A stretch of DNA of 64,000 nt, taken from an uncultured Clostridia bacterium. Lineage in GTDB: Bacteria > Bacillota > Clostridia > UMGS1810. The stretch lies in contig CAKSTL010000010.1 in assembly GCA_934500875.1 (NCBI GenBank), positions 1 through 64,000 on the forward strand, read 5' to 3'. A program made the translations under genes and the position numbers. Positions 7,790 through 16,358 of the stretch are shown in pieces. The notes beneath the pieces are model-generated. The model saw only the letters and a list, made by a program, of their open reading frames with translations. It ran no database searches and had not been told where the DNA came from. Each line of letters opens with the position of its first letter. The stretch's first letter is position 1.

Positions 7790-8464
7790 ATGCTTAAAGA
7801 AGAGGTTATGGGGAAGATTACGTATCTTGTAAATTTTCCCAAAGAATTTGACGAAAACAAAAAATATCCGGTTATAATATTTTTGCACGGTGCCGGCAGC
7901 AGGGGAGAGAATACGGAAAAATTAAGAACAAATCCGTATTTTAAAATATGCGCAAAGCACAAAAATTTTCCTTTTATAACAGTTGCGCCGCTGTGCAGCG
8001 AAAATACGTGGTTTGATATGTTTGAATCGTTAAAGGAGCTTGTATATCATATACTGCAAAGCGGATATGCTGATTCAAAAAGGGTTTACGGCATTGGCGT
8101 AAGTATGGGCGGATACGGAATGTGGCAGCTCGGAATGAGCCTTCCGAATGTTTTTGCGGCGATTGTTCCTATTTGCGGAGGCGGAATGTACTGGAATGCG
8201 GTGCGCCTCAAAGATACGCCTGTATGGGCGTTTCACGGCGGCGCCGACGAGTGCGTAAAGTGCTCCGAAAGCAGAAAAATGGTTGACGCAGTGAATAAAA
8301 ACGGCGGAAATGCCCGTCTTACGGTTTATCCCGAAAACGCTCACGATTCGTGGAGCGATACATACAAAAACTACGAAGTGTTTGAGTGGCTTTTGTCCAA
8401 TACAAAAAGCGATAAAAGCTCTGATATAAAGGATATTTACAACGACAGCAAAAAATTCGGCTGA
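7790..8464 (+). CDS. Alpha/beta-hydrolase (predicted esterase/peptidase)
   Basis: A 224-residue cytoplasmic protein with the serine hydrolase triad visible: nucleophile Ser in GIGVSMGGYGMW, Asp in HGGADECV, and His in ENAHDSW. An oxyanion-type HGAGSRG motif sits near the N-terminus. It belongs to the dienelactone hydrolase/PHB depolymerase-like esterases (COG4099-type 'predicted peptidase'). Relatives are often found with carbohydrate-degradation genes, where they remove acetyl or other ester groups. GGAGG (7780-7784) sets the start at 7790. It ends the lemA-TPM transcript; a terminator follows at 8544. Confidence 0.85.
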   Translation: MLKEEVMGKITYLVNFPKEFDENKKYPVIIFLHGAGSRGENTEKLRTNPYFKICAKHKNFPFITVAPLCSENTWFDMFESLKELVYHILQSGYADSKRVYGIGVSMGGYGMWQLGMSLPNVFAAIVPICGGGMYWNAVRLKDTPVWAFHGGADECVKCSESRKMVDAVNKNGGNARLTVYPENAHDSWSDTYKNYEVFEWLLSNTKSDKSSDIKDIYNDSKKFG

Positions 8465-8543
8465 GCATTCAAAGGCTTGGCGTTTAATGTTTAAACTGTA
8501 CTATATAATAAGATGTACTTTGGAATAAAAACGCTGATTTTAG

Positions 8544-8572
8544 CACCTCCCGTTTGGGAGGTGTATATTTTT
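8544..8572 (+). terminator. Intrinsic terminator
   Basis: CACCTCCC (8544-8551), loop GTTT, GGGAGGTG (8556-8563), then TATATTTTT. It ends the lemA-TPM-esterase transcript. Confidence 0.75.
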
Positions 8573-8611
8573 CACAAAATTAAAGGTCGAAAAAAGCAGA
8601 AATTTGTAGAA

Positions 8612-8679
8612 AAATGCGGTTATTTTGCTACAAATTCAAAAATTTTCTTCTTTTTAGCGCTTCTTTTTAATGTTAAAAT
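8612..8679 (+). promoter_or_regulatory. Conserved promoter block, copy A
   Basis: A 68-bp block starting with AAATGCGGTTATTTT and ending with an extended -10 element TGT-TAAAAT (8671-8679). The same start and end, at exactly the same distance, recur before the paralogous gene (11649-11716). The start codon lies about 56 bp downstream of the block. The upstream AAATGCGGTTATTTT part is a candidate regulator or RNA polymerase contact site. Confidence 0.6.
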
Positions 8680-8735
8680 ATCAGTAGACTTAATAATTTT
8701 CGCATCTTGGAAAATAAAAAAGGAGTGAAGAAGAA

Positions 8736-11546
8736 ATGAAAAAAATGTTGTTGTGTCTAATCTTTACCGTGACGCTTTTGTGGGGAGTGTGCGCTTTTGC
8801 GGGCGTAGTCCCATACGGGTACGGTACGCAGGAGAACGATTACAACGGTATTGCACAGCGTAACACCGATTATCAGGTTACGGTTGTGCAAAACGGCACA
8901 GAGTATTCTGCAGATGTATACTCAATATGCCGTGAAACAGGCACTCAGATTCGTGACGACTACAGAAGATTTGCAGAATTTGAATTTGACGGCGAAGTTG
9001 ACATTAAAATTACATCAAGTAAATTCGATTTATCAAAAAGCCAGGTAATCCCTTCGGAGATTGCGCACAAGGCATCTTACGAGGGCGGAACTGTTACCGT
9101 TCATCTCGACAAAAATTGTAATTTTGCAATTAATGTCGGTAAAGATTCACGCACAACACTCGGAATTTTTGCATATGCACCCGAGGCGGAGAATGAAATT
9201 TTTACTGAGAGCAGCGCAAACGTAAAATATTACGGCGCAGGTTATCATCAGGAGGATACTCTTACACTCAGAGCAAATCAAACTCTTTATCTTGCACCCG
9301 GATGTATCCTTGACGCAAATGTTACGGTTACCGGAAACGGTGCGAAAATTCTCGGACGTGGAATATTAAGGGACAGCACATATAATTCCACGGCAGGCGA
9401 AACGCAGTATGCGATTAAGAAAATGCTGTTTATAAACGGCAACGTTTCGGACATTACCGTTAAAGACATAAAAATTCTTGACAACAAGGGCTACGGTATT
9501 GTAGGAAACGGCAAAAACAAAAACATTCTTATCGACAATGTTCATCTTATGAGCAACAAGGCCAACTCGGACGCAATATCGTTCTGGGGCGGCGCGGAAA
9601 ACCTTACGGTTAAAAACTGCTACGTTTCAAACGGCGATAACGCATTTATATTCAGAGGAAACTGCAAGAACGTTCTGTTTACAGATTCCATAGTAGGCAC
9701 AAGCGTTGCGGTTGTGGCGTTTTCAAACGACCTTACCGGCGACAATGTGAAGGTTAAGAATATTGCCGTGTTTGAAACAAACACAATTAAAATTCCCAGT
9801 GTTTCGCTTGTAATAAACAATGCGTACAATGCGGTTTATAATCCTGCAAAAAAATACGGCGTAACCGGGTTTGTAATGGAAAACATTGACGCAACCTACT
9901 GCAAGAGCGTTCCGAGGCTTTTCTCGGGAAACGGCGTGGGCGAAGAAATTAAAAACTTTACATTTAAAAACGTTTACCTTCCGCCCGAGTCGATAAACGG
10001 CATCAACATTCTTTGCGGCGGCGGATATAATTTTAATCTTGAAAATGTGTGGATAGGCGACAGACTTGCAGATTCCGATGAAGCGATAAATCTTCTCGAC
10101 AACGGAATAGGTACAAGTGTTGTAAATTATTCTTATACCGACACAGGCGTAAAGATTTTTGTAAACGGATATCTTGCCAAGCTTGATGCAGAGCCTGTTA
10201 TGCAGAATAACACTCTTCTTGTTCCGTTAAGCTTTGTTTCAAAAGAACTTCACGCTCCGGCAGTGTGGAACAGCGAAGAAAACAAGGCTGTAATAGGCAG
10301 CGGCGACAGCGCATTTTTTGTAACGTCAGAAAACGGTGCGGCATACATAAACGGCGTTTGCTATGTTCCGTTTACATTTGTTGCCGGAGAGCTCGGCGCT
10401 TACATTAACTATAATGCGGCTTCAAATTCATATTCTGTCGAAGGCGACGCTTTCAGCATTGTTACAGAAGAAGGAATTCCGCAGGCAAGCGGCTTTAACA
10501 CAAACCTTCTCGGAAATGCCGACATTGAGGAAGAAAATCTTACAGACGGTGCAAATTACGGCTGGGCTTCGCACAACGACTGCTTTATAAGAAAAGAAAC
10601 GGGCAGCGGCGCACAGAGCGGAAACAGCCATCTTCATATAACTGACAGAAAGTTCAGCTATTCGGGAGTTTGCCAGGATATATGGGGTCAGCTTAAGGCT
10701 AACGGTATGGGAAAATACAAAATCAGCGGATATTTCAGAACGCCCGACGCTTCATCAGCCTTAAACGGCAAAAAGATGTATATATCGGTTTCGGCTATTG
10801 GTACAGGCGATTCAAAACAGCGCAGCAACTCTAAATTCTTTAATATTACAAGCGAGTGGCAGTATATTGAAAAGGTGTGCAATGTTTACTGGGTCGGCGA
10901 CCTTATGAACGGAAAATTTATTGCGGCAGGTTCGGATAACATTGTTCACGATTTCTGCGCAGACAATTTAAGACTTGAAAAAGTTGCGGATTTCGGGGAC
11001 GGCGAGCTTGAAAGACTTATAGAGGCTGAAAGAACAAAGGAAGCGGCTGCGCTTAAGCAGGCAAATATAAAATCGCAGCCTCCGATTATCAAAAATTCAA
11101 CGTGCGATTCAATCGCTTCGTACTCGCTTTCGGTAACCAACAAGCCGAGCGTTACGCTTACCTGCGAGCAGGAAGATGACGGCAACAAGTATTTAAGGCT
11201 TTCAAACAGAAGCGGAAACTATTTTGGTATTGATCAGACCTTGGGATTAAAATTAAGAACGGGCAAAAAATACAAAATTGAGTTTAAAGGAAAAATTGTC
11301 GGCGATACGACAAATTCTTCGACGGTAGCAATTTTCTTTTTGTCAAAATCAAATCCCACACTTAAAGGATATAAGCGTATTAACGGCGTGGGCAGCGAAT
11401 GGCAGACCTTTACCGAATACTATACGCCTACCTTTGAGGCAGACGATTTGAAAATACAGTTCAGACCCGACACATCTGCAATTGATAACGGCGATATGAC
11501 GTCATATGACTTCTGCATAGACGATATTGTTGTGACCGAAGAGTAA
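8736..11546 (+). CDS. Secreted beta-helix glycosidase-like protein A
   Basis: A 936-residue exported protein. A signal peptide (1-22) is followed by a beta-sandwich N-domain (about 45-150), of the kind seen before right-handed beta-helix glycosidases. The parallel beta-helix (about 175-465) has the repeated pattern NLTVKN, NVLFTD, DNVKVKN. Two acidic positions in adjacent turns, D279 (NSDAISFW) and D301 (GDNAFIF), match the place of the GH28/GH49 catalytic aspartates. The GH28 GHG and RIK motifs are not seen, so the family is open. A short stalk domain ('copper amine oxidase N-like', about 470-570) follows, then two carbohydrate-binding-like beta-sandwiches (about 590-745 and 790-936). It probably cleaves an extracellular polysaccharide. 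The next gene is its paralogue. Confidence 0.75.
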   Translation: MKKMLLCLIFTVTLLWGVCAFAGVVPYGYGTQENDYNGIAQRNTDYQVTVVQNGTEYSADVYSICRETGTQIRDDYRRFAEFEFDGEVDIKITSSKFDLSKSQVIPSEIAHKASYEGGTVTVHLDKNCNFAINVGKDSRTTLGIFAYAPEAENEIFTESSANVKYYGAGYHQEDTLTLRANQTLYLAPGCILDANVTVTGNGAKILGRGILRDSTYNSTAGETQYAIKKMLFINGNVSDITVKDIKILDNKGYGIVGNGKNKNILIDNVHLMSNKANSDAISFWGGAENLTVKNCYVSNGDNAFIFRGNCKNVLFTDSIVGTSVAVVAFSNDLTGDNVKVKNIAVFETNTIKIPSVSLVINNAYNAVYNPAKKYGVTGFVMENIDATYCKSVPRLFSGNGVGEEIKNFTFKNVYLPPESINGINILCGGGYNFNLENVWIGDRLADSDEAINLLDNGIGTSVVNYSYTDTGVKIFVNGYLAKLDAEPVMQNNTLLVPLSFVSKELHAPAVWNSEENKAVIGSGDSAFFVTSENGAAYINGVCYVPFTFVAGELGAYINYNAASNSYSVEGDAFSIVTEEGIPQASGFNTNLLGNADIEEENLTDGANYGWASHNDCFIRKETGSGAQSGNSHLHITDRKFSYSGVCQDIWGQLKANGMGKYKISGYFRTPDASSALNGKKMYISVSAIGTGDSKQRSNSKFFNITSEWQYIEKVCNVYWVGDLMNGKFIAAGSDNIVHDFCADNLRLEKVADFGDGELERLIEAERTKEAAALKQANIKSQPPIIKNSTCDSIASYSLSVTNKPSVTLTCEQEDDGNKYLRLSNRSGNYFGIDQTLGLKLRTGKKYKIEFKGKIVGDTTNSSTVAIFFLSKSNPTLKGYKRINGVGSEWQTFTEYYTPTFEADDLKIQFRPDTSAIDNGDMTSYDFCIDDIVVTEE

Positions 11547-11560
11547 ATTTTGCAAAGATT

Positions 11561-11590
11561 AAAAGCCTTCCTTATCGGAGGGCTTTTTTT
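11561..11590 (+). terminator. Intrinsic terminator
   Basis: AAAGCCTTCC and GGAGGGCTTT pair around a short loop and run into TTTTTTT. It separates the two paralogous glycosidase genes transcriptionally. Confidence 0.85.
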
Positions 11591-11648
11591 CAATTCCGGC
11601 ATCTTTTTTCAATTCCAAAAAAGTAAATAACTGTAAATAAGCTTTATT

Positions 11649-11716
11649 AAATGCGGTTATTTTACCATATATTCAAAAAATTTATTCTTTATAAATTTAC
11701 CCCAAAATGTTAAAAT
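11649..11716 (+). promoter_or_regulatory. Conserved promoter block, copy B
   Basis: Matches the block before the first paralogue: AAATGCGGTTATTTT at 11649-11663 and TGT-TAAAAT at 11708-11716, with identical spacing. The start codon is 57 bp downstream of the block, against 56 bp in copy A. Confidence 0.6.
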
Positions 11717-11773
11717 TATTATAAGCAAAGTGGCGTTTTGCATTTTGCAACAATTTAAGGAGTGAAGACTGAA

Positions 11774-14695
11774 ATGAAAAAACTGTTGTTGTGTCTTGCG
11801 TTTTCGGTAACGCTTATCTGGGGTGCCTGCGTTTTTGCAGACAGCGTAAGCGTTTATCCCGACTATCCCGAGATTGCACAGAAAAACTATGATTACAGCA
11901 TTACTGTTGTGCAAAACGGCGTTGAGTATCCTCTCAATGTCTATTCGTTGTGCCGTGAAACAGGTTCGCAAATTCGTGACGATTACAGAAGATTTGCGGA
12001 ATTTGAATTTGACGGCGAAGTTGACATTAGAATTAAATCGGATAAATTCGATTTGTCAAAAAGTCAGGTAATTCCCTCGGAAATTGCAAACAAATCTACA
12101 TATGATGATAACTGCATTACCGTTCATCTTGACAAGAACTGTAATTTTGCGGTTAATATCGGAAAAGATGCACGCACAACCGTGGGAATTTTTGCATATG
12201 CGCCCGAAGAAGAAAAGATAACTGCCGGCAGCGAAAACGTAATTTACTACGGCCCCGGATATCACGAGGAAACAGAGTTTATTACCGTCGGCGAAAATCA
12301 GACCCTCTATCTTGCACCGGGCTGCCTTCTTAACGCAAACGTTAAGGTTATGGGAAACGGCGCAAGAGTTTTGGGACGCGGAATATTAAGAGACCGTACA
12401 TACAATCTTACGGCAGGCGTAACGCAGTATAAGATTGATTATATGCTTTATATAGACAACAATCTTTCCGACATTACCGTTAAAGATATAAAAATTCTTG
12501 ACAACAAAGGCTATGGTATTGTAGGAAACGGCGGAAACAAAAACACTCTTATCGACAATGTTCATCTTATGAGCAACAAGTCCAACTCGGACGCAATATC
12601 GTTCTGGGGCGGCGCAGAAAACCTTACGGTAAAAAATGTATATGTTTCCAACAATGACAACGCATTTATATTTAAAGGAAAATGCAAAAACGTTTTGTTT
12701 ACAGATTCCATAGTAGGCACAAGCGTTGCGGTTGTGGCGTTTTCACAACAGCTTGACGGCGAGAATGTTGTCGTTAAAAACATTGCGGTATTTGAAACAA
12801 GCACAGTCAAGATTCCCAGCACCTCGCTTGTTATAAACAATGCATACAGCTCAACTTATGACCCTTCGAAAAAATACAGCGTTGACGGTCTTACGATAGA
12901 AAACATTGACGCAACATACTGCGAAAGCGTTCCCAGACTTTTCTCGGGAAACGGCATAGGCGAAGAAATTAAAAATTATACATTTAAAAATATTTATCTT
13001 CCGCCCGATTCAATAAACGGAGTTAACATTCTTTGCGGCGGCGGATACAACCTTAATCTTGAAAATGTGTGGATAGGCGACAGGCTTGCAGATTCCGACG
13101 AAGCGATAAACCTTATCGACAACGGAATAGGCACAAGCAAATTAAACTATTCTTACACCGACAAAAGCTTAAAAGTTTTTGTAAACGGATATCTTGTTAA
13201 ATTTGATTCCGAGCCGTTTATTAAGGACGGCAGAACTCTTATTCCGATAAGAGCCGTTGCCTCTGCGTTCGGCGCTTCGGTAAAATGGATTGACGCTGAA
13301 AACAAGGCTGTTATAAGCCTTGGCGGCAATGAGATTGTTATAACGGCAGACGACAGCACGGCATATCTGAACGGCAATGCGGTTTCGCTCGACGTGAGTG
13401 CAAGCGTTGTAAACGACCGCTGCTATGTTCCGTTAAGATTTATCGGCGAAAGCTTCAATGCTGATGTTAACTACGTTGAAAATACAAATTCGGTAAGCAT
13501 TAAAAATGACGATTTCGGTATTCTTATAAAAGAAACATTGCCCGAAAAGAGCGAGCTTAACACAAACCTTCTCGGCAATGCGGATATTGAAGAAGAAAAC
13601 CTTACGGACGGCGCAAATTACGGCTGGGCATCGCGCAACGACTGCCTCATAAGAAAGGTTACTTCATCCGACGCACAGAGCGGAAAAAGCTACCTTTATG
13701 TAACGGACAGAAAGTTCAGCTATTCCGGATTTCATCAGGATATGTACGGTCAGCTCAAAGCTAACGGTATGGGAAAATACAAAATCAGCGGTTACTTTAA
13801 AACTCCCGGAGAATCGTCACAGTTAAACGGCAAACAGATGGTTATGTCGCTTGCCATTATGGGCAGGGGCGATTCAAAGCAGCGCAGCGACTCGGTATTT
13901 TTCAACATCACCGACGAGTGGCAGTATGTTGAAAAAGTGTGTGATGTTTACTGGGACGGCGAGCTTATGACTGCAAAATTCACTGCAGCCGGCACAAACA
14001 AAATTGTTTTCGATTTTTGCGCAGACAATTTAAGATTTGAAAAAGTTGCGGATTATGAGCCGGGCGAGGCTGAAAAGCTTATAGCTGCGGACAAAGAAAA
14101 ACAGCAGGCTTCTCAGGAAGAAATAAATGTGAAATCACAGCCGCAGAAAAAAGATGAAAATGCCGGCAATACCGGCGATTCCAACACTTCCGAAGGCGGA
14201 AACACAAGTCCTTCGCACGTAACGGGCGATACCGGAATTATTTTAAATTCGGCTTGCAATTCTTTGGATAACTACGTACAGTCGGGTGGCAAAAAACCCA
14301 CAGTTAAGCTTACTGTCGAAGAAGAGAACGGCAACAAATATTTAAGACTTTCGGGAAGGGTTGCAAACTATTTCGGTATTGAGCAGACTCTCGGTTCAAG
14401 AGCAAAGATGGGCACAAAATACAAAATTGAGTTTAATGCAAGAATTGTCGGCGATACCACCAATTCTTCGGCTGTAGACGTATTTTTTCTTGCAAAGTCA
14501 AAACCCGATGAAAAAGGCTACAAACGCTTTACCGGCGTGGGTGATAGCTGGCAGCACTTCAGCGATTTCTATACGCTCTCTTTTGATGCGGAAGATTTGC
14601 GCATACAGTTCAGAGCCGAAACATCCGCAATCGATAACGGCGATATGTCGAAATATGATTTGTGCATAGATGATATTGTAGTAACAGAACAGTAA
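11774..14695 (+). CDS. Secreted beta-helix glycosidase-like protein B (paralogue)
   Basis: A 973-residue paralogue of the preceding gene with the same order: signal peptide, N-domain, beta-helix with conserved NSDAISFW and NDNAFIF aspartates, stalk domain, then two carbohydrate-binding-like domains. Two differences stand out. The stalk domain is longer and more canonical here (KDGRTLIPIRAVASAFGASVKW ... RCYVPLRFIGESFNADVNY). An extra Gly/Asn/Ser-rich linker of about 30 residues lies before the last domain. ATG at 11774 is used rather than a GTG at 11762, because AAGGAG then has the same spacing as in the first paralogue. Sequence is closest to protein A in the beta-helix and first binding domain. 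It has its own promoter and is followed closely by the next secreted gene. Confidence 0.75.
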   Translation: MKKLLLCLAFSVTLIWGACVFADSVSVYPDYPEIAQKNYDYSITVVQNGVEYPLNVYSLCRETGSQIRDDYRRFAEFEFDGEVDIRIKSDKFDLSKSQVIPSEIANKSTYDDNCITVHLDKNCNFAVNIGKDARTTVGIFAYAPEEEKITAGSENVIYYGPGYHEETEFITVGENQTLYLAPGCLLNANVKVMGNGARVLGRGILRDRTYNLTAGVTQYKIDYMLYIDNNLSDITVKDIKILDNKGYGIVGNGGNKNTLIDNVHLMSNKSNSDAISFWGGAENLTVKNVYVSNNDNAFIFKGKCKNVLFTDSIVGTSVAVVAFSQQLDGENVVVKNIAVFETSTVKIPSTSLVINNAYSSTYDPSKKYSVDGLTIENIDATYCESVPRLFSGNGIGEEIKNYTFKNIYLPPDSINGVNILCGGGYNLNLENVWIGDRLADSDEAINLIDNGIGTSKLNYSYTDKSLKVFVNGYLVKFDSEPFIKDGRTLIPIRAVASAFGASVKWIDAENKAVISLGGNEIVITADDSTAYLNGNAVSLDVSASVVNDRCYVPLRFIGESFNADVNYVENTNSVSIKNDDFGILIKETLPEKSELNTNLLGNADIEEENLTDGANYGWASRNDCLIRKVTSSDAQSGKSYLYVTDRKFSYSGFHQDMYGQLKANGMGKYKISGYFKTPGESSQLNGKQMVMSLAIMGRGDSKQRSDSVFFNITDEWQYVEKVCDVYWDGELMTAKFTAAGTNKIVFDFCADNLRFEKVADYEPGEAEKLIAADKEKQQASQEEINVKSQPQKKDENAGNTGDSNTSEGGNTSPSHVTGDTGIILNSACNSLDNYVQSGGKKPTVKLTVEEENGNKYLRLSGRVANYFGIEQTLGSRAKMGTKYKIEFNARIVGDTTNSSAVDVFFLAKSKPDEKGYKRFTGVGDSWQHFSDFYTLSFDAEDLRIQFRAETSAIDNGDMSKYDLCIDDIVVTEQ

Positions 14696-14711
14696 AAGGA
14701 CGGATACAAAT

Positions 14712-16340
14712 ATGAGAAAAATCGGATGTATTATTTTATCGGCAGCAATGACGCTCTCTGTTTTTGTGCCGGCATTTGCAAAAAGCGGTGCGGTTAATCT
14801 GCCCGACCAAGGATTTGAAGTAAGGGTGTGCGGCGACGGTGTATCCGTCGGCGCACCCGTGTATACCGCAGATAACGGAAAAATAAATATGACAATCGAA
14901 GGAAATACTCAGGGCGAAAAAAGCATTACCGCTGTTTTTGCGGCATATACAAAGGATAATATGCTCAAAAGCCTTACGTATGACGAAAAAAGCGTTTCGG
15001 GACCGTTCAGCCTTACGGCGGCGCTTGACGCAGCAGATGGAGATGATATTGTTTACAAAACCTTTTTGACAGACAATATATCCGCAGGCTTTATCTATAC
15101 CGATAATTTTGATACCTCGCTTGCGGGCGGTATGAAATTTTCGCAGTACGGCTGGAATTTTTCGGGCGGCGCAGCAATTTCTTCAGAGGATAAACACACA
15201 GGATTTTCGTCTTTGGCACTTTCGGGCGGCAGTGCTGAAACAAGCGTTGTTTCAGACCCGTCTGAAATTTACAAACTTTCGTTCTATAAAAAAGGCGCAC
15301 CCGTTTCATATACCGTAAACGGCAATGAGAAACAGGGCGCAGAAAACAGTGAATGGGACATTGCAGGAACCGCTTTTGAAACCGGCGAGGACGGAAAAAT
15401 TGACATTTCGTTTAATGCAAACGGCGAAAAGGTGTTTTTGGATGACGTAACGGTTGACAAAAACCTTGTGGTAAACCCCGGATTTGAAAACGGTCTGGAC
15501 GGATACGCACAAAAGGACGGCGAAACCGTTTCGGAAAATGTGCTCGACGGTTTTAACGCACTCAGGGTAAACGGCACCGTTTCGCAGAACTTAAGCGTTA
15601 TCGGCGGCAAGGAATACATACTTGTTTATTATTCAAAGGGCGGCGAAAATACCCTTTGCGTAAAGGACGGCGCAGGAAACATTCTGGCTGAAAAAACCTT
15701 TGCGGCGTCGGAAGATTACAGATACAACTATCTTGAATTTTATGCACCCGATAAAGATATTTCGTTTGAAATAAGCTCGGATTCGGGCTGTATTGCTGAT
15801 GAGCTTAAGCTTGAGAAAACAGATAACAATACCGTTAAAAATTCGGCTCTTGAATACGGCATTACAACGCTCTGGGAGGTTCACTTTGGCGGAAAGGACA
15901 CTCATCTTACGGCTGTAGAAGGCGTTGACGGCAAAAACGGCGTTATGGTTACGGGAAGAACAAAAGATTATGTCGGAATCAAACAGTATATAGGAGATGA
16001 AATAAACAAATACGGAACAGGTTCGTACAAGCTTTCGGGATACGCTAAATTCCCGAACGGCAACGGAGATAATTCGCTTATGTTTTCAATTTCCTTCAGA
16101 GGTGTTGATTCGGATTCAAAAACTCAAAAATCGTATTATCCCACGTTTAAGGGTCTTGGCAACGACTGGACGTACTTTGAAAGAACGGTTGATATCACAT
16201 CATTCGGAAAAGATGAGGGCGGCAATGATATTACGGATGCGTGTATTGTTTCGCCAAACTCGGGATTTATAAGAGCTTACATTTCAAATCCTACCGATGA
16301 CTTTGCACTCTGCGGTCTTAAGCTTGTCAAAATTTCTTAA
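14712..16340 (+). CDS. Secreted carbohydrate-binding-like protein
   Basis: A 542-residue exported protein with signal peptide (MRKIGCIILSAAMTLSVFVPAFA) and no catalytic domain that I recognise. It contains galactose-binding-like beta-sandwich modules. One runs around residues 125-260 and another around 255-375 (VNPGFENGLDGY, a signature of CBM4/9-type modules). A C-terminal module (about 375-542) resembles the binding domains of the two upstream enzymes (YVGIKQYIGDEINKYGTGSYKLSGYAKFP). It starts 16 bases after the paralogue B stop, so it is co-transcribed. A role in holding polysaccharide near the cell is inferred. Confidence 0.65.
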   Translation: MRKIGCIILSAAMTLSVFVPAFAKSGAVNLPDQGFEVRVCGDGVSVGAPVYTADNGKINMTIEGNTQGEKSITAVFAAYTKDNMLKSLTYDEKSVSGPFSLTAALDAADGDDIVYKTFLTDNISAGFIYTDNFDTSLAGGMKFSQYGWNFSGGAAISSEDKHTGFSSLALSGGSAETSVVSDPSEIYKLSFYKKGAPVSYTVNGNEKQGAENSEWDIAGTAFETGEDGKIDISFNANGEKVFLDDVTVDKNLVVNPGFENGLDGYAQKDGETVSENVLDGFNALRVNGTVSQNLSVIGGKEYILVYYSKGGENTLCVKDGAGNILAEKTFAASEDYRYNYLEFYAPDKDISFEISSDSGCIADELKLEKTDNNTVKNSALEYGITTLWEVHFGGKDTHLTAVEGVDGKNGVMVTGRTKDYVGIKQYIGDEINKYGTGSYKLSGYAKFPNGNGDNSLMFSISFRGVDSDSKTQKSYYPTFKGLGNDWTYFERTVDITSFGKDEGGNDITDACIVSPNSGFIRAYISNPTDDFALCGLKLVKIS

Positions 16341-16358
16341 CAGGGAGGAAGGTTTATA

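Noticed and set aside
10142..10446. Copper amine oxidase enzyme
   Set aside because: Only the small N-terminal-type stalk domain is present. It occurs as a binding or spacer module in many secreted proteins and has no catalytic residues.
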